A stretch of 50,758 nucleotides of DNA, taken from positions 1 to 50,758 of the forward strand of contig NZ_QENU01000012.1 in the NCBI RefSeq assembly GCF_003096995.1. The letters run 5' to 3'. How positions within the stretch are numbered: the stretch's first letter is position 1; every line of letters starts with the position of its first letter. A program made the position numbers and the translations under genes. Shown here one piece after another: positions 14,073 to 24,692 of this stretch. Under the pieces are notes generated by a model. The model made no database searches. It was given only the letters and a program-made list of their open reading frames with translations, and was not told the origin of the DNA. This DNA is from Alitibacter langaaensis DSM 22999. GTDB taxonomy: Bacteria; Pseudomonadota; Gammaproteobacteria; Enterobacterales; Pasteurellaceae.

Positions 14073-16028
14073 TTATTTGGCATTGTTTTGTGGTTCAGAG
14101 CGATACAGTTTTTCCTTGTAGGCAATGCTTCCCCAGAGCGCATAGGCTAAAGCTTGGTTTTTCATTTCTTCGGGAATATCCGTAGGAATTAACACTTGGT
14201 TTTTGGTGTCGTATTTAAACCCTTCAATCGGTTTTTTCTCTTGCAAAATAGCCAGCTCTTTTTGCCCATTGATTTCGCGCATATAGCCAAATACTTTGTT
14301 GTATTGCATTAGGGCGCGATTTGGGTTTTCTTTGGTTAAGTCATAGCCTAACATTGGATAGTTTGCGTTAATACCCGCGAGAGAAAGCAAGGTTGTTGGC
14401 ATATCAATTTGGCTGACTAAGCGATTGTCCCGTTGCACTGGAATGCCATTGCCTAAAATTAACGCAGGAATATGGAAGTTATTTACTGGCACATAAGCCG
14501 CACCGCCAGCACGAGAATCGTGATCAGCAATGACTAAGAAAATGGTGTCTTTCCAATAATCAGATTTTTTCGCCAGATCGAAGAAATGCCCAAGCGCATA
14601 ATCGGCGTATTTCGCTGCATTATTTCGTGTTTTTTGCGGCTGTTCATAGAGTTCAATTTTCCCTTCTGGGAAATCGAATGGGTCATGATTGCTTGAGGTA
14701 AACACAAGGCTAAAAAATGGACTATTTTCTTTGGCAAGTGCGGTGAATTTTTCATGCGCTTTGTCGAAAAGATCTTCATCGCTCACTCCCCAAGTGCTGG
14801 TAAATTTAGGGTTTTTATAATCACCTTCGTCAATGATTTGTTGGAATCCATTACCGTAGAAGAAACTTGCCATATTGTCGAAATGTTTTTCGCCACCGTA
14901 GATGAATGAAGTGTTGTAGCCTTGTTTGCTAAGCACGTCTGCGATGCTAAAAAAGCCAGTTTGTGCGCCTGTGAGTTTTACCACTGCACGGGCTGGCGTT
15001 GGCGTAAAGCCTGTTGTCACGGCTTCAATTCCGCGCACTGAGCGTGTTCCTGTGGCATAAAGATTTTCAAATAACCAGCCTTGTTGGGCTAATTTGTCGA
15101 AGTTTGGGGATAATGGTCTTCCGCCAAGCGTGCCAACAAATTGTGCGCCAAAGCTTTCTTCCAAAATAATGACAATGTTTTTGGGTTTGCCTTGATAAGT
15201 GGCGTGATTTGTTGTGAGTGTTGGCAGCGTAGAAGAAATATAGTCAGACTCAGGGCGGCCACGCACGTCTTTAAGGGTCTTAATAATCTCTTCAAAGTCC
15301 ATTTTGCCATAGATTTCAGAGGAATTTTCTTCATCGCTCAGTTGTTGCAGCGCGAACATCACTGAATATCCCGAGTTGAGTGTGAGCGCATTAACTAGTG
15401 GATCTGATGAAAATGCCACCATAGATGGATTGATGCCACGATGTTGCAAACTTGAACGCGCGCCTAAAAACATCAGGCCGCCAATAAGCAAGAAAGCAAC
15501 AGGGCGCCATTTCCAAGAGAAATAAGATAAGTTTTGACTGAGTTTTTTAGCGAATTTCCAAAATACCCAAGCGCTCAGTGCGGTGAAAATGAGTGTCACA
15601 ATCAGCGCCACTAAATGCCCATTAGCCAGCATATTAAATACTTCTTTTGGATAAATTAAATATTCAATAAAAAGGCGGTTAGGGCGAGTGTCGTAAGTTT
15701 CAATAAATGGCGGTGTGGCAATTTCCATGAAGATAATGAATGTGCTAAATGCCGTTAAACCTAAACGAACGATGAAATCAACGCCTTTTCCTAGCGCATT
15801 TTTTCCGCCTAAAAAGAGGGCGATAATAACGAGGGGGGCAAATAACCAACAGAGTGCAGAAACGTCAATACGAACGCCTTGCAACAGCATTGGCAGCCAG
15901 CCGTCAACGGAATCTACACGTTCTTTTTGCCATAATCCTAAAAGAACGCGGCTGCAAGATAGCAGGATAAGATTGGTGATGAAGAAGATAAAAATAGGGT
16001 AAATTGCCCCAAGTGATCGCTTAAGCAT
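14073..16028 (-). CDS. LTA synthase/sulfatase-family membrane phosphotransferase
   Basis: The 651-residue protein has about five membrane helices in its first 215 residues and then a periplasmic alkaline-phosphatase-fold domain. Family motifs are present: IVIILEESFGAQFVGT (metal site), a catalytic threonine in YATGTRSVRGIEA, SSNHDPFDFP, and the C-terminal metal site VIADHDSRAGG. Proteins of this family move phosphoglycerol or phosphoethanolamine head groups onto envelope glycans or lipids. The particular acceptor cannot be told from sequence. It stands alone, convergent with fdhF, with AGGAAATTTT before the ATG. Confidence 0.88.
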   Translation of the reverse strand: MLKRSLGAIYPIFIFFITNLILLSCSRVLLGLWQKERVDSVDGWLPMLLQGVRIDVSALCWLFAPLVIIALFLGGKNALGKGVDFIVRLGLTAFSTFIIFMEIATPPFIETYDTRPNRLFIEYLIYPKEVFNMLANGHLVALIVTLIFTALSAWVFWKFAKKLSQNLSYFSWKWRPVAFLLIGGLMFLGARSSLQHRGINPSMVAFSSDPLVNALTLNSGYSVMFALQQLSDEENSSEIYGKMDFEEIIKTLKDVRGRPESDYISSTLPTLTTNHATYQGKPKNIVIILEESFGAQFVGTLGGRPLSPNFDKLAQQGWLFENLYATGTRSVRGIEAVTTGFTPTPARAVVKLTGAQTGFFSIADVLSKQGYNTSFIYGGEKHFDNMASFFYGNGFQQIIDEGDYKNPKFTSTWGVSDEDLFDKAHEKFTALAKENSPFFSLVFTSSNHDPFDFPEGKIELYEQPQKTRNNAAKYADYALGHFFDLAKKSDYWKDTIFLVIADHDSRAGGAAYVPVNNFHIPALILGNGIPVQRDNRLVSQIDMPTTLLSLAGINANYPMLGYDLTKENPNRALMQYNKVFGYMREINGQKELAILQEKKPIEGFKYDTKNQVLIPTDIPEEMKNQALAYALWGSIAYKEKLYRSEPQNNAK

Positions 16029-16114
16029 AAAATTTCCTAGTGGATAACAAATATTTATTCATACTGTGATTTTACGGCGGCTAAATTAGATAAAAATTAG
16101 CCGCACAAGCCATT

Positions 16115-16867
16115 TTATAAATGCTTTAAATACGCTTTTCCCAGTCCATTCATCTGGCGCATAATCCAAGCCTGTTTGCGTTTAACTAAATTGCTCGGCG
16201 CATTAACTTTGTAGATAATGGGATTAGGCAACACCGCAGCAAGGAGCGCTGCTTCAGATGGCGTCAGATTTTTGGCGGATTTTTTGAAGTAAAAACGGCT
16301 CGCCGCTTCGACACCAAAAATGCCGTTTCCAAATTCAGCAATATTTAAATACACTTCTAAAATACGTTTTTTTGACCATAACAGCTCTAGGCTGAGCGTT
16401 ACGGGCACTTCTAGCCCTTTACGGATCCAACTTTGCCCGTGCCATAAATAGAGATTTTTCGCTGTTTGCTGGCTAATCGTTGAACCGCCACGAATACGTT
16501 TGGATTTTTCGTTGTGTTCAAAGGCTTTGGCAATCGCGTTCCAGTCAAATCCCCAATGGCTCGGAAAGGTTTGATCTTCCGAAGCGATGACCGCCAGTTG
16601 CATATTGGGAGAAATTTTATCAAGGCTGACCCAATTATAATGTACATCGTAATCGAAATCGAATTGCAGCAAATGACTGATTTTTTGTTGGGCAATATAG
16701 GCTGAAAAGGGAATGGGAACAAAGCGAAAAAATAGGGTAATAGCAAAAAATACCATTAAAAAACGTGCGAAAAATCGACCGCACTTTCTTCGTGCTAAGC
16801 TTGTGCTTAACCGAAAAAAAGCACGGAGAATCTTTAAGCTAACTAAACTATTTTTGCGTTTTCGCAT
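16115..16867 (-). CDS. mtgA: monofunctional peptidoglycan glycosyltransferase
   Basis: MtgA polymerises lipid II into glycan strands without a transpeptidase domain. After a basic N-terminus and one membrane segment ([20 protein letters not shown]), the 250-residue product has the GT51 motifs: [17 protein letters not shown] with the catalytic Glu, [40 protein letters not shown] and [11 protein letters not shown]. Its start lies inside the end of trpR (overlap 20 bases), so the two are likely co-transcribed. The slt-trpR-mtgA order is the one I recall from H. influenzae. Confidence 0.95.
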   Translation of the reverse strand: MRKRKNSLVSLKILRAFFRLSTSLARRKCGRFFARFLMVFFAITLFFRFVPIPFSAYIAQQKISHLLQFDFDYDVHYNWVSLDKISPNMQLAVIASEDQTFPSHWGFDWNAIAKAFEHNEKSKRIRGGSTISQQTAKNLYLWHGQSWIRKGLEVPVTLSLELLWSKKRILEVYLNIAEFGNGIFGVEAASRFYFKKSAKNLTPSEAALLAAVLPNPIIYKVNAPSNLVKRKQAWIMRQMNGLGKAYLKHL

Positions 16868-17153
16868 CGATTTGTTCTTTTACCCAAGCGAGAAAATCGG
16901 GTTCCATCAATTTCAGCATATTTGAACCACGCGTAATTGTCGCCGCGCTTGTATTTAGATTTTGCTGGATTTCACGCTGTGGCACATTTTTATCTAACAA
17001 TTGGGATACGATTTGTAAGCGCAATCCCACCGCATCTCGTTCATCTGGTGTGAGAATAAGTGTGAGCAGCTCTTGCTCTTTACCTTCCGCAAAGGCATTG
17101 CGCAAGGTTTCAATAAAAGCGCCCCAATGATCCATATTACGACTGATATACAT
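16848..17153 (-). CDS. trpR: Trp operon repressor
   Basis: TrpR binds tryptophan and represses trp and aro genes. The 101-residue size and helix-turn-helix fit the family: [55 protein letters not shown]. The gene lies between slt and mtgA on the same strand. It overlaps mtgA by 20 bases and lies 30 bases after slt. The AGGAGAGATT sequence before the ATG is a good ribosome binding site. Confidence 0.96.
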   Translation of the reverse strand: MYISRNMDHWGAFIETLRNAFAEGKEQELLTLILTPDERDAVGLRLQIVSQLLDKNVPQREIQQNLNTSAATITRGSNMLKLMEPDFLAWVKEQIDAKTQK

Positions 17154-17183
17154 AATCTCTCCTACACTATTAAACTAGTGCGA

Positions 17184-19208
17184 TTAGTATAACCGATCTG
17201 TTTCTTGTTGTGAAAATAATTGTTGTGGCTGTTGTTGCAAAATTTGGTAATAGGTATCGTAAGCCAACACATTTTGCACATATCCGCGGGTTTCAAAAAA
17301 TGGAATGGAAGCCACAAACTCCGCCATAGTCAATTTGCCGGCGGATTTTTCAAGCCACGCATCTACACGTTGCGCGCCAGCATTGTAAGCTGCCGCAATT
17401 AAGATACGGTTGTCGCCATATTTGTCTTGTAATTCCTGCAAATGTGCAGTGCCAAGCATAATATTATTAAAGGGTTCAAATAATTGTTTGTTATCTGTGA
17501 AAGGCAAGCCTGTTTTGCCCGCAGTGAGCTTGGCTGTGCTAGGTAATAATTGCATTAAACCATAGGCATTGGCAGAAGAAACAACAGCTGGTCGCCATGC
17601 ACTTTCTTGGCGTGCGATTGCCATCGCAAAAGTGCGGTTGATTTTTTTATCATTTAGGTTTACGTCAAACCAATCGGTATAAGCATTTGGCAGGCGTAAG
17701 CTAATGTAGCTCCAAGCTTTCGCTTGAATTGTCGCTTCTACGCCAAGATCATACCAACCTTGTTGTGAGGCATATTCGGAAAGTTGCAATTTTTGTTCAA
17801 AACTCGCAGCATTCAATAAATTATTCCATTCGCTGTTCATATTAGCGTTATCGTTGAAATAGCGCAGTTCTGCAATGCGTGCCAATTCTGTTTTGAATGT
17901 ATCGGTGATTTTGGCTGGTGCAGCTTGCCCCTGTTTCGTGGCTGGAATCGTGAATTTTTGCATTTCAGGTTTGTATTCCAAGCCTAAATCTTTGGCGGCT
18001 AACATGCCGTAGAAGCCACGGGTTTTGGCAAGTGCGGTCAATATTTCTTTAGATTTTGCTTTATCTGCTGTTTGTGCAATCCAATATTGCCATTCTTCTT
18101 TCGCTTTATAGCCATCGGAAATCAAGTTTAGCCACGCGCTATAATCGGCTTTTTCACGAATAGCCATACGGATACGGCGTTCTGTTAATTTATCATCTTT
18201 CAATGCGACAAGTTGATCGTCACGCCATTGTTTAAACTCCGCATTTTCGCTGTCAAAAAATTGAGATAAATAAAGTTTTTTCCATTCCGTTAGTTGATCT
18301 GCCGTGAGCTCAAAACTTTTTGCCCAAGTCTCAAATTTTGCGAAATATTTGGCAGGCTCAGGCACCTGTGTTTCCGTTAAGGTTTTTACATAGGCAGGGA
18401 AAGTCGCAAGCACCACACGTTTTTCCAAAGGCTTGTTCGGGATAATATCAATGTAAAACTGATTATCTTCATCGTTAAGTTTGCTTGGATCCGCTAAAAC
18501 ACGATTGAGATCAGCCACCCAATCTTTATTTTTTTTATCTGTGAGTAGATTTTCCAAATGACGCAATAAACCGGTGTTACCTTGCTCAAAGGCTAATACC
18601 GCACGCTGTTTGGCTAGCTCAGGGGTAAGACCACCTTGCTCATGCCATTGATCGAGCAAAGGATCGCATTGGCTTGGCAAGCTTTGCCCAGTTAGCCAAA
18701 TTGTTGCTAAATCATCTTGTAATTTAGGTGTGATAGGGGGCGTATTTTCGGCAGCTTTTTCAGCATTATTTTCTGTGGGCTGTGTCGCTAACATATTGGC
18801 TTTGGCTTGCACTAAAATGCATTGCGAGCCCTGATCTAACGGCAATTTTCCTGCATTTTCAATAATCGCTTTCCAATCTTGATTTTGTTGACGCTGTTTT
18901 AACCATTCTTTTTTTAAGCTGTTAGCAAATGGCAAAGTCGGATTTTTTTGTTGATAAGCCTCAATGTCTGCCAAGGTTAAATTCGCTTTGTTCGCATTTA
19001 ATAATGCTGCTTCAGCATAAGCAGCGAGCGGATAGTCTGACAGTGTCGTTAATAATTGATTGGCAATTTTTTGTGTGGCGTCGCTTTGTGAAAGCGCTAA
19101 TAATTCATTAATTTTTTGATACGTTTGGCGTTGTTGTTCAAGATCGGCATTGGCTGAAAATGAAACAAAAGAAAATAATAATGCAAGAGAAAGCGTTGTG
19201 TGTTTCAT
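17184..19208 (-). CDS. slt: soluble lytic murein transglycosylase
   Basis: Slt cleaves peptidoglycan glycan strands in the periplasm, forming 1,6-anhydro ends. The 674-residue protein has a signal peptide (MKHTTLSLALLFSFVSFSANA), a long helical superhelix of about 480 residues, a linker, and a C-terminal lysozyme-like domain. The catalytic Glu is in IARQESAWRPAVVSSANAYG (about residue 532), followed by LMQLLPSTA and AAYNAGAQRVDAWL. TrpR is encoded directly downstream. The AGGACA site precedes the ATG, and an uptake signal lies in the promoter region (19228-19238). Confidence 0.96.
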   Translation of the reverse strand: MKHTTLSLALLFSFVSFSANADLEQQRQTYQKINELLALSQSDATQKIANQLLTTLSDYPLAAYAEAALLNANKANLTLADIEAYQQKNPTLPFANSLKKEWLKQRQQNQDWKAIIENAGKLPLDQGSQCILVQAKANMLATQPTENNAEKAAENTPPITPKLQDDLATIWLTGQSLPSQCDPLLDQWHEQGGLTPELAKQRAVLAFEQGNTGLLRHLENLLTDKKNKDWVADLNRVLADPSKLNDEDNQFYIDIIPNKPLEKRVVLATFPAYVKTLTETQVPEPAKYFAKFETWAKSFELTADQLTEWKKLYLSQFFDSENAEFKQWRDDQLVALKDDKLTERRIRMAIREKADYSAWLNLISDGYKAKEEWQYWIAQTADKAKSKEILTALAKTRGFYGMLAAKDLGLEYKPEMQKFTIPATKQGQAAPAKITDTFKTELARIAELRYFNDNANMNSEWNNLLNAASFEQKLQLSEYASQQGWYDLGVEATIQAKAWSYISLRLPNAYTDWFDVNLNDKKINRTFAMAIARQESAWRPAVVSSANAYGLMQLLPSTAKLTAGKTGLPFTDNKQLFEPFNNIMLGTAHLQELQDKYGDNRILIAAAYNAGAQRVDAWLEKSAGKLTMAEFVASIPFFETRGYVQNVLAYDTYYQILQQQPQQLFSQQETDRLY

Positions 19209-19297
19209 ATTTGTCCTAGTGGTTTCAAAGTGCGGTCAGTTTTAGTATAATTTCGCAAATTTTAAAGAGTTCAGCTCAATTAGACAACAGGATTTTC

Positions 19298-20170
19298 GTG
19301 AGTTCATTTTCATTCCCTTCATTTCATCAGATGTATGCTGGAGAGCGCCGTTTTGGAAAACGAGTACGTTCTTTCATTCGTTATCATTTTCATACTTTAT
19401 TACATCGCAGCCGTATTGCCCAATTTGAGCAATATCTAACGAAAAATAGTTTATGGCAGCCAGTCTTTACGCAGAATTATTATCGTGTAAATGCCTTGTT
19501 GCAGAAGTTTTGTGATCGTCGTTTTTCTGCTGATGAACGTTTACACGCCATTCAATATAGCTTGGATTGCGCAGTGGAAAAGTTGGGCGAGCAACGTTGT
19601 TGTCAATTAGTGGAACAGCGTTCTCTCTTAATTGCTCAACTCACCGAAAATTGGGCGGTATATTTAAATATTAATGTCATTGATCCTTTTGAGGGTTTTT
19701 TCTCATTAAATATCAAAAATGCAGAAGGGCGTTCAGTATATGATGCGTCATTCACATTTTTGCCGAATAATCAGTTGTTGATCGCCTCTATTCAAGGGCC
19801 AAATTCTGACGATGCGCAAGAATTAGTGAAAGCCGCAACCAAAGAATTACACGGTATGCGACCCATGTATATGTTAGTGAATGCCTTTAAAAATTTGGCT
19901 CAAAGTTTAGGCTGCGAATTAGTAGGAATTGCCCATAAAAATCAAGCCAAATATCGTTGGAATGACCATTCAAAATTGCTCTTTAATTATGATGAATTTT
20001 GGCAGGAAAATGATGGAGTATTAAATACGCAAGGTTATTGGGCATTGCCTTTAGCCGTTGAGCGCAAACCACTAGAAGAAATTCAGAGTAAAAAACGTTC
20101 AATGTATCGTAAGCGCTATGAAATGTTTGATGTTATGGCGCAAGGGTTTGATGAATTAGCTAAAAAATAG
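19298..20170 (+). CDS. VirK/YbjX family protein (DUF535)
   Basis: The 290-residue protein begins [20 protein letters not shown]. It carries the conserved central segment of this family, including the [20 protein letters not shown] strand region and [20 protein letters not shown], with a basic C-terminus ([16 protein letters not shown]). VirK/YbjX homologues affect envelope stress resistance and virulence factor secretion in enterobacteria, but the biochemical activity is unknown. The start at 19298 is GTG in the bases given, preceded weakly by AACAGGATTTTC. It runs 8 bases ahead of cmk and probably shares its transcript. Confidence 0.82.
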   Translation: MSSFSFPSFHQMYAGERRFGKRVRSFIRYHFHTLLHRSRIAQFEQYLTKNSLWQPVFTQNYYRVNALLQKFCDRRFSADERLHAIQYSLDCAVEKLGEQRCCQLVEQRSLLIAQLTENWAVYLNINVIDPFEGFFSLNIKNAEGRSVYDASFTFLPNNQLLIASIQGPNSDDAQELVKAATKELHGMRPMYMLVNAFKNLAQSLGCELVGIAHKNQAKYRWNDHSKLLFNYDEFWQENDGVLNTQGYWALPLAVERKPLEEIQSKKRSMYRKRYEMFDVMAQGFDELAKK

Positions 20171-20178
20171 GTGGAAAT

Positions 20179-20841
20179 ATGATTATTACTGTGGATGGTC
20201 CAAGTGGCGCGGGCAAAGGCACGCTATGCTATGCATTGGCAGAAAAATTGGGTTATACATTATTAGATAGTGGCGCGATTTATCGTGTTACGGCGTTAGC
20301 GGCCCTTAAAAGTGCGGTCAAATTAGACGATGAATTCGCGTTAGCCGATTTAGCCCGCCATTTGGATATTCAGTTTGTACCGCAAAATGGTGAAGTACAA
20401 ATTTTACTGAATAACGAAAATGTGAGTGCGCAAATTCGTACTCAAGAGGTTGCGGACGCAGCGTCAAAAGTTGCTGTATTCCCTGGGGTGAGAAAGGCGC
20501 TGTTGCAGCTGCAGAAAGACTTTGCAAAACAAGGAAATGGCTTAATTGCCGATGGGCGAGATATGGGAATGGTGGTTTTCCCTAATGCACAAGCCAAACT
20601 ATTTTTAGATGCTAGCGCAGAAGAGCGTGCAAAAAGACGTCTTAAACAGTTGCAAAGTAAAGGAATTAATGGTAACTTTGACCAGATTTTCGCCGAGATT
20701 AAAGAACGAGACTTCCGCGACCGAAATCGCGCAGTTGCGCCATTAAAACCCGCTGAAGATGCATTGTTGCTTGACAGCACAGAACTTGATATTAACGAAG
20801 TTATTGCGCAAGCATTGCAATTTATCGAAAGTAAAAAATAG
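20179..20841 (+). CDS. cmk: cytidylate kinase
   Basis: Cmk phosphorylates CMP and dCMP with ATP. The 220-residue protein has the P-loop GPSGAGKG at residues 6-13, the CMP-binding segment [16 protein letters not shown], the [13 protein letters not shown] motif, and the lid region [11 protein letters not shown] followed by [14 protein letters not shown]. It starts after GGTGGAA and sits directly upstream of rpsA, the arrangement conserved in gammaproteobacteria. Confidence 0.97.
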   Translation: MIITVDGPSGAGKGTLCYALAEKLGYTLLDSGAIYRVTALAALKSAVKLDDEFALADLARHLDIQFVPQNGEVQILLNNENVSAQIRTQEVADAASKVAVFPGVRKALLQLQKDFAKQGNGLIADGRDMGMVVFPNAQAKLFLDASAEERAKRRLKQLQSKGINGNFDQIFAEIKERDFRDRNRAVAPLKPAEDALLLDSTELDINEVIAQALQFIESKK

Positions 20842-20882
20842 GCGTGCGTTAAATTAATCTCATCGTATTTTAGATTTAACTC

Positions 20883-20941
20883 GTTTATTCACGGATGAAT
20901 AAACTTTATTATCAACCCCACTTATGACGGATTGTGAGTGG
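20883..20941 (+). promoter_or_regulatory. rpsA leader hairpins with GGA in the loops
   Basis: GTTTATTCA (20883-20891) and TGAATAAAC (20896-20904) form a perfect 9-bp stem with loop CGGA. A second structure, CCACT (20918-20922) with AGTGG (20937-20941), encloses GACGGATTG. Paired hairpins with GGA loops are the known gammaproteobacterial rpsA leader fold, by which S1 is recruited and represses its own translation. Confidence 0.6.
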
Positions 20942-20970
20942 ATGTTATTAACTTTTAAAGAAGATTAAAT

Positions 20971-22623
20971 ATGTCAGAATCTTTTGCTCAATTATTTGAA
21001 GAATCATTAAAAACCCTTGAAACTCAACGTTTAGGTTCAATCATCAACGGTACTGTTGTTGCTATCGAAAAAGGCTTCGTATACGTAGACGCAGGTTTAA
21101 AATCTGAAGCGCGTATCCCAGCTGAAGAATTCGCTAATGCACAGGGCGAAGTTGACGTTAAAGTTGGCGACGTGGTAAACGTTGCTTTAGACGCTGTTGA
21201 AGACGGTTACGGTGAAACTAAACTTTCACGTGAAAAAGCAGTACGTCACGAGTCTTGGATCGAATTAGAAAAAGCATTCGAAGCACAAGCAAGCGTTGTT
21301 GGTTTAGTAAACGGTAAAGTTAAAGGTGGCTTCACAGTTGAGCTAAACGGCGTTCGCGCATTCTTACCAGGTTCATTAGTTGATACTCGTCCAGTGCGTG
21401 ATGCAGATCATCTTTTAGGTAAAGAATTAGAATTCAAAGTGATCAAATTAGATCAAAAACGTAACAACGTCGTGGTTTCACGTCGTGCAGTAATCGAATC
21501 AGAAAGCTCAGCAGATCGCGATGAAGTATTAGCAAATCTTGCTGAAGGCGCTGAAGTAAAAGGTATTGTTAAAAACTTGACTGATTACGGTGCATTCGTT
21601 GATTTAGGCGGTGTTGATGGTTTATTACACATCACTGATATGGCTTGGAAACGTGTGAAACACCCAAGCGAAGTTGTTAATGTTGGCGATGAAATCACTG
21701 TTAAAGTATTAAAATTTGACAAAGAAAAAACTCGCGTTTCATTAGGCTTAAAACAATTAGGTCAAGATCCTTGGGCTGCAATCGCTGAAAATCACCCAGT
21801 AAACAGCAAATTAACTGGTAAAGTAACAAACTTAACAGATTATGGTTGTTTCGTTGAAATTTTAGATGGTGTTGAAGGTTTAGTTCACGTATCTGAAATG
21901 GATTGGACAAACAAAAATATCCACCCTTCAAAAGTGGTTAACTTAGGCGATACTGTTGAAGTTATGGTATTAGAAATCGATGAAGAACGTCGTCGTATTT
22001 CTTTAGGCTTAAAACAATGCAAACCAAACCCATGGTTACAATTTGCAGAAACGCACAACAAAGGTGATAAAGTTTCAGGCAAAATCAAATCAATCACTGA
22101 CTTCGGTATTTTCATCGGCCTTGAAGGTGGTATTGACGGTTTAGTTCACTTATCTGACATTTCTTGGAATGTTCAAGGTGAAGAAGCGGTTCGTAACTAC
22201 AAAAAAGGTGATGAAGTAGAAGCTGTTGTTTTACAAGTTGATTCTGCAAAAGAACGTATCTCTTTAGGTATCAAACAATTAGAAGATGATCCGTTCAATA
22301 ACTTTGTTGCGATGAACAAAAAAGGTGCTGTAGTATCAGCAACTGTTGTTGAAGCAGATAACAAAGGTGCTAAAGTTGAATTAGCGGGTGGCGTTGAAGG
22401 CTATATCCGTGCAGCAGATTTAGTATCTGAAGTTGCAGCTGGCGATGTTGTTGAAGCAAAATATACTGGTTCAGATCGTAAAGCTCGCATTGTTCACTTA
22501 TCAGTGAAAGCGAAAGATCAAGCAGAAGAAGCAGCAGCACTTGCATCAGTGAATAGCAAACAAGAAGAAATTGCTGTTCCAAACGCAATGGCAGCGGCAT
22601 TTGCTCAAGCTAAAGGCGAATAA
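20971..22623 (+). CDS. rpsA: 30S ribosomal protein S1
   Basis: S1 binds mRNA leaders and helps start translation. The 550-residue product, close to the E. coli size, contains six S1 (OB-fold) domains; the repeated core can be seen as [40 protein letters not shown] and [20 protein letters not shown]. The tail is Ala/Glu-rich. Codon use is strongly biased (GAA, AAA, GTT, GGT), as expected of a highly expressed gene. Only a weak ribosome binding site (AAAGAAGATT) precedes the ATG, consistent with S1-type structured leaders, and a terminator follows. Confidence 0.98.
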   Translation: MSESFAQLFEESLKTLETQRLGSIINGTVVAIEKGFVYVDAGLKSEARIPAEEFANAQGEVDVKVGDVVNVALDAVEDGYGETKLSREKAVRHESWIELEKAFEAQASVVGLVNGKVKGGFTVELNGVRAFLPGSLVDTRPVRDADHLLGKELEFKVIKLDQKRNNVVVSRRAVIESESSADRDEVLANLAEGAEVKGIVKNLTDYGAFVDLGGVDGLLHITDMAWKRVKHPSEVVNVGDEITVKVLKFDKEKTRVSLGLKQLGQDPWAAIAENHPVNSKLTGKVTNLTDYGCFVEILDGVEGLVHVSEMDWTNKNIHPSKVVNLGDTVEVMVLEIDEERRRISLGLKQCKPNPWLQFAETHNKGDKVSGKIKSITDFGIFIGLEGGIDGLVHLSDISWNVQGEEAVRNYKKGDEVEAVVLQVDSAKERISLGIKQLEDDPFNNFVAMNKKGAVVSATVVEADNKGAKVELAGGVEGYIRAADLVSEVAAGDVVEAKYTGSDRKARIVHLSVKAKDQAEEAAALASVNSKQEEIAVPNAMAAAFAQAKGE

Positions 22624-22646
22624 TTTATTCGTTCTTGAATAAATAA

Positions 22647-22676
22647 AACTGGCGAGTTTGGGCTCGCCAGTTGTTT
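22647..22676 (+). terminator. terminator after rpsA
   Basis: AACTGGCGAG (22647-22656) and CTCGCCAGTT (22663-22672) form a 10-bp GC-rich stem with a 6-base loop, followed by GTTTATT. Confidence 0.82.
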
Positions 22677-22790
22677 ATTAAATAGTCGATATTTAGTAAA
22701 ACAACGTGATTTTTGCTTACTAACTATGTTAAAGTGCGGTCAGAAATGACGTTGTTTTATTAAAAACAGCAAAACATAAAGGATATTGTT

Positions 22791-23069
22791 ATGACTAAAT
22801 CTGAATTAATTGAAGCGATAAGTGAACGCAATCCCTCTATTGCATTAAAAAGCGTAGAAAATGCAGTAAAAGAAATCTTAGAACAAATGTCAGATACCAT
22901 GGAAAAAGGCGAGCGCATTGAAATTCGTGGTTTTGGTAGCTTTTCATTACATTTTCGCCAACCGCGTTTAGGACGTAACCCTAAAACAGGTGAAAGTGTA
23001 AAATTAGAAGCAAAATGTGTACCGCATTTTAAAGCAGGTAAAGATTTGAAAGAGCGTGTAGATATTTAG
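22791..23069 (+). CDS. ihfB: integration host factor subunit beta
   Basis: IHF bends DNA at specific sites for recombination, transcription and phage integration. This 92-residue protein has the HU/IHF fold. [17 protein letters not shown] begins the helical base, [20 protein letters not shown] carries the beta-arm with its intercalating proline, and [20 protein letters not shown] ends it. The sequence KAGKDL instead of HU endings and the position after rpsA identify it as the beta subunit. An uptake signal lies in its 5' region at about 22733-22742. A strong terminator follows. Confidence 0.97.
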   Translation: MTKSELIEAISERNPSIALKSVENAVKEILEQMSDTMEKGERIEIRGFGSFSLHFRQPRLGRNPKTGESVKLEAKCVPHFKAGKDLKERVDI

Positions 23070-23114
23070 CCGCGATTCTTTTCTATATTTCTATAAACAT
23101 GAAATTATTCAAAG

Positions 23115-23140
23115 AACGACACCCTAAAGTGTCGTTTTTT
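23115..23140 (+). terminator. terminator after ihfB
   Basis: AACGACAC (23115-23122) and GTGTCGTT (23129-23136) with loop CCTAAA, followed by T's. Confidence 0.9.
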
Positions 23141-23190
23141 GTTTGGAATTTTGGCATAATGGTGAAAATTTGTATTAGGAGAACAGCACT

Positions 23191-23484
23191 ATGCTCAAAT
23201 ATATTTTCGGCTTTATCATCGTACTCGCTATCGTGTTAGTGGCAATCACCGTGGGCGCTAATAATGATCAGGTCATTACATTCAATTATATGTTTGCACA
23301 AAGTGATTTTAAACTTTCTACGCTAGTTGCTATTCTTTTTGGGGTTGGATTGATTTTAGGTTGGTTAATTACGGGTATTTTTTATCTTAAACTTAAAATT
23401 AAAAATATTGCTTTAACACGCCAAGTAAAACGCCTGAACCAACAGGTAAATGAACTTACTACAAGTCTCAATAAGGCTGCTTAA
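23191..23484 (+). CDS. lapA: lipopolysaccharide assembly protein A (LapA, YciS)
   Basis: The 97-residue inner-membrane protein has two hydrophobic segments (YIFGFIIVLAIVLVAITVGA and VAILFGVGLILGWLITGIFY) and a cytoplasmic coiled-coil-like tail (LTRQVKRLNQQVNELTTSL). This is the DUF1049/LapA pattern. LapA works with LapB to control LpxC breakdown and lipopolysaccharide output. It starts after AGGAGAAC and lies 2 bases before lapB, so they form an operon that probably extends to pyrF. Confidence 0.94.
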   Translation: MLKYIFGFIIVLAIVLVAITVGANNDQVITFNYMFAQSDFKLSTLVAILFGVGLILGWLITGIFYLKLKIKNIALTRQVKRLNQQVNELTTSLNKAA

Positions 23485-23486
23485 TA

Positions 23487-24680
23487 ATGATTGAGTTGCT
23501 CTTCCTGTTGTTACCAATTGCTGCGGCTTATGGTTGGTATATGGGGCATCGTAGTGCCAAAAAGGATCAGGAAGATATCAGTAATAAGCTCTCTCGTGAT
23601 TATGTGACGGGGGTCAATTTTCTTTTATCTAACCAAACAGAAAAAGCGGTTGACTTGTTTTTGAATATGCTACAAAAACAAGAAACGGAGAATGAAATTG
23701 AACAAAGTTCACAATTTGAAGCTGAATTAACACTGGGTAATCTTTTCCGTTCGCGAGGTGAAGTGGATCGTGCATTGCGCATTCATCAAGCTCTTGACCG
23801 CAGTCCTAACTATTCCTTTGAACAAAAACTGTTGGCAAAACAGCAATTGGCGAAAGATTTTATGTCTGTCGGTTTTTTTGATCGCGCCGAAGCTATTTAT
23901 ATCATGTTAGTTGATGAACCTGATTTTGCCGAAGGTGCGTTGCAACAACTTGCGGTTATTTATCAAAAAACCAAAGAGTGGAAAAAAGCCGTTAATGTCG
24001 CCGAAAAATTAGCCAAAATATCGCCCAAAGATGACAATATCGAATTAGCGCAATTCTATTGCGAATTTGTCCGCACTTTGCCGGCAGATAGTAAAGAGAA
24101 TGCACAACAGATTTTACAGCAAGCTTTAACGGTTTCGCCGAGCTGTGTTCGTGCATCTATGATGCTAGGCGAGAAATTCATTGAGCAAAAAGATTACCAA
24201 AGTGCGGTCAAAATTTTGGAAAATGTATTAACACAAAACCCCGATTTTGTTGGCGAAACCTTACCAATGTTGAAAGAATGCTATCAAGCCTTAGGGCAAC
24301 TTGATAATTTTGAGTTATTTTTGATTCGAGCAAGTCAAGCCAGTGGTAATGCCAGTGTTGATTTAGCTTTGGCTGATTTGATCGAACAACAAGATAGCCG
24401 TGCCAGTGCACAAAGCAAAGTGTATCAACAAATTGGTCAACATCCTAATATGTTCCTCTTTCATCGCTTTATTCAATATCAAGTTGAAGATGCCGAAGAG
24501 GGAAGAGCCAAAGATAGCTTAGTCTTGTTGCATAGAATGGTAGGCGAGCGGATTCGACAAGGCTTTGAATATCGTTGTACAAATTGTGGTTACCAAACGC
24601 ATAAACTTATGTGGTGCTGCCCTTCTTGTCGCCAATGGGAAAAAATCAAACCAATTCGTGGAATTGAAAATCAAATATAA
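23487..24680 (+). CDS. lapB: lipopolysaccharide assembly protein B (LapB, YciM)
   Basis: LapB is an inner-membrane-anchored TPR protein that acts with FtsH to degrade LpxC and so limits lipid A synthesis. The 397-residue product starts with a membrane anchor (MIELLFLLLPIAAAYGWYMG), has about nine TPR motifs (for example AELTLGNLFRSRGEVDRALR and DYQSAVKILENVLTQNPDF), and ends in a rubredoxin-like metal site, CTNCGYQTHKLMWCCPSCRQW. All four metal-binding cysteines are present. Two uptake signals lie inside it (about 24066 and 24200). Confidence 0.96.
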   Translation: MIELLFLLLPIAAAYGWYMGHRSAKKDQEDISNKLSRDYVTGVNFLLSNQTEKAVDLFLNMLQKQETENEIEQSSQFEAELTLGNLFRSRGEVDRALRIHQALDRSPNYSFEQKLLAKQQLAKDFMSVGFFDRAEAIYIMLVDEPDFAEGALQQLAVIYQKTKEWKKAVNVAEKLAKISPKDDNIELAQFYCEFVRTLPADSKENAQQILQQALTVSPSCVRASMMLGEKFIEQKDYQSAVKILENVLTQNPDFVGETLPMLKECYQALGQLDNFELFLIRASQASGNASVDLALADLIEQQDSRASAQSKVYQQIGQHPNMFLFHRFIQYQVEDAEEGRAKDSLVLLHRMVGERIRQGFEYRCTNCGYQTHKLMWCCPSCRQWEKIKPIRGIENQI

Positions 24681-24692
24681 AAGGAAAACAAC

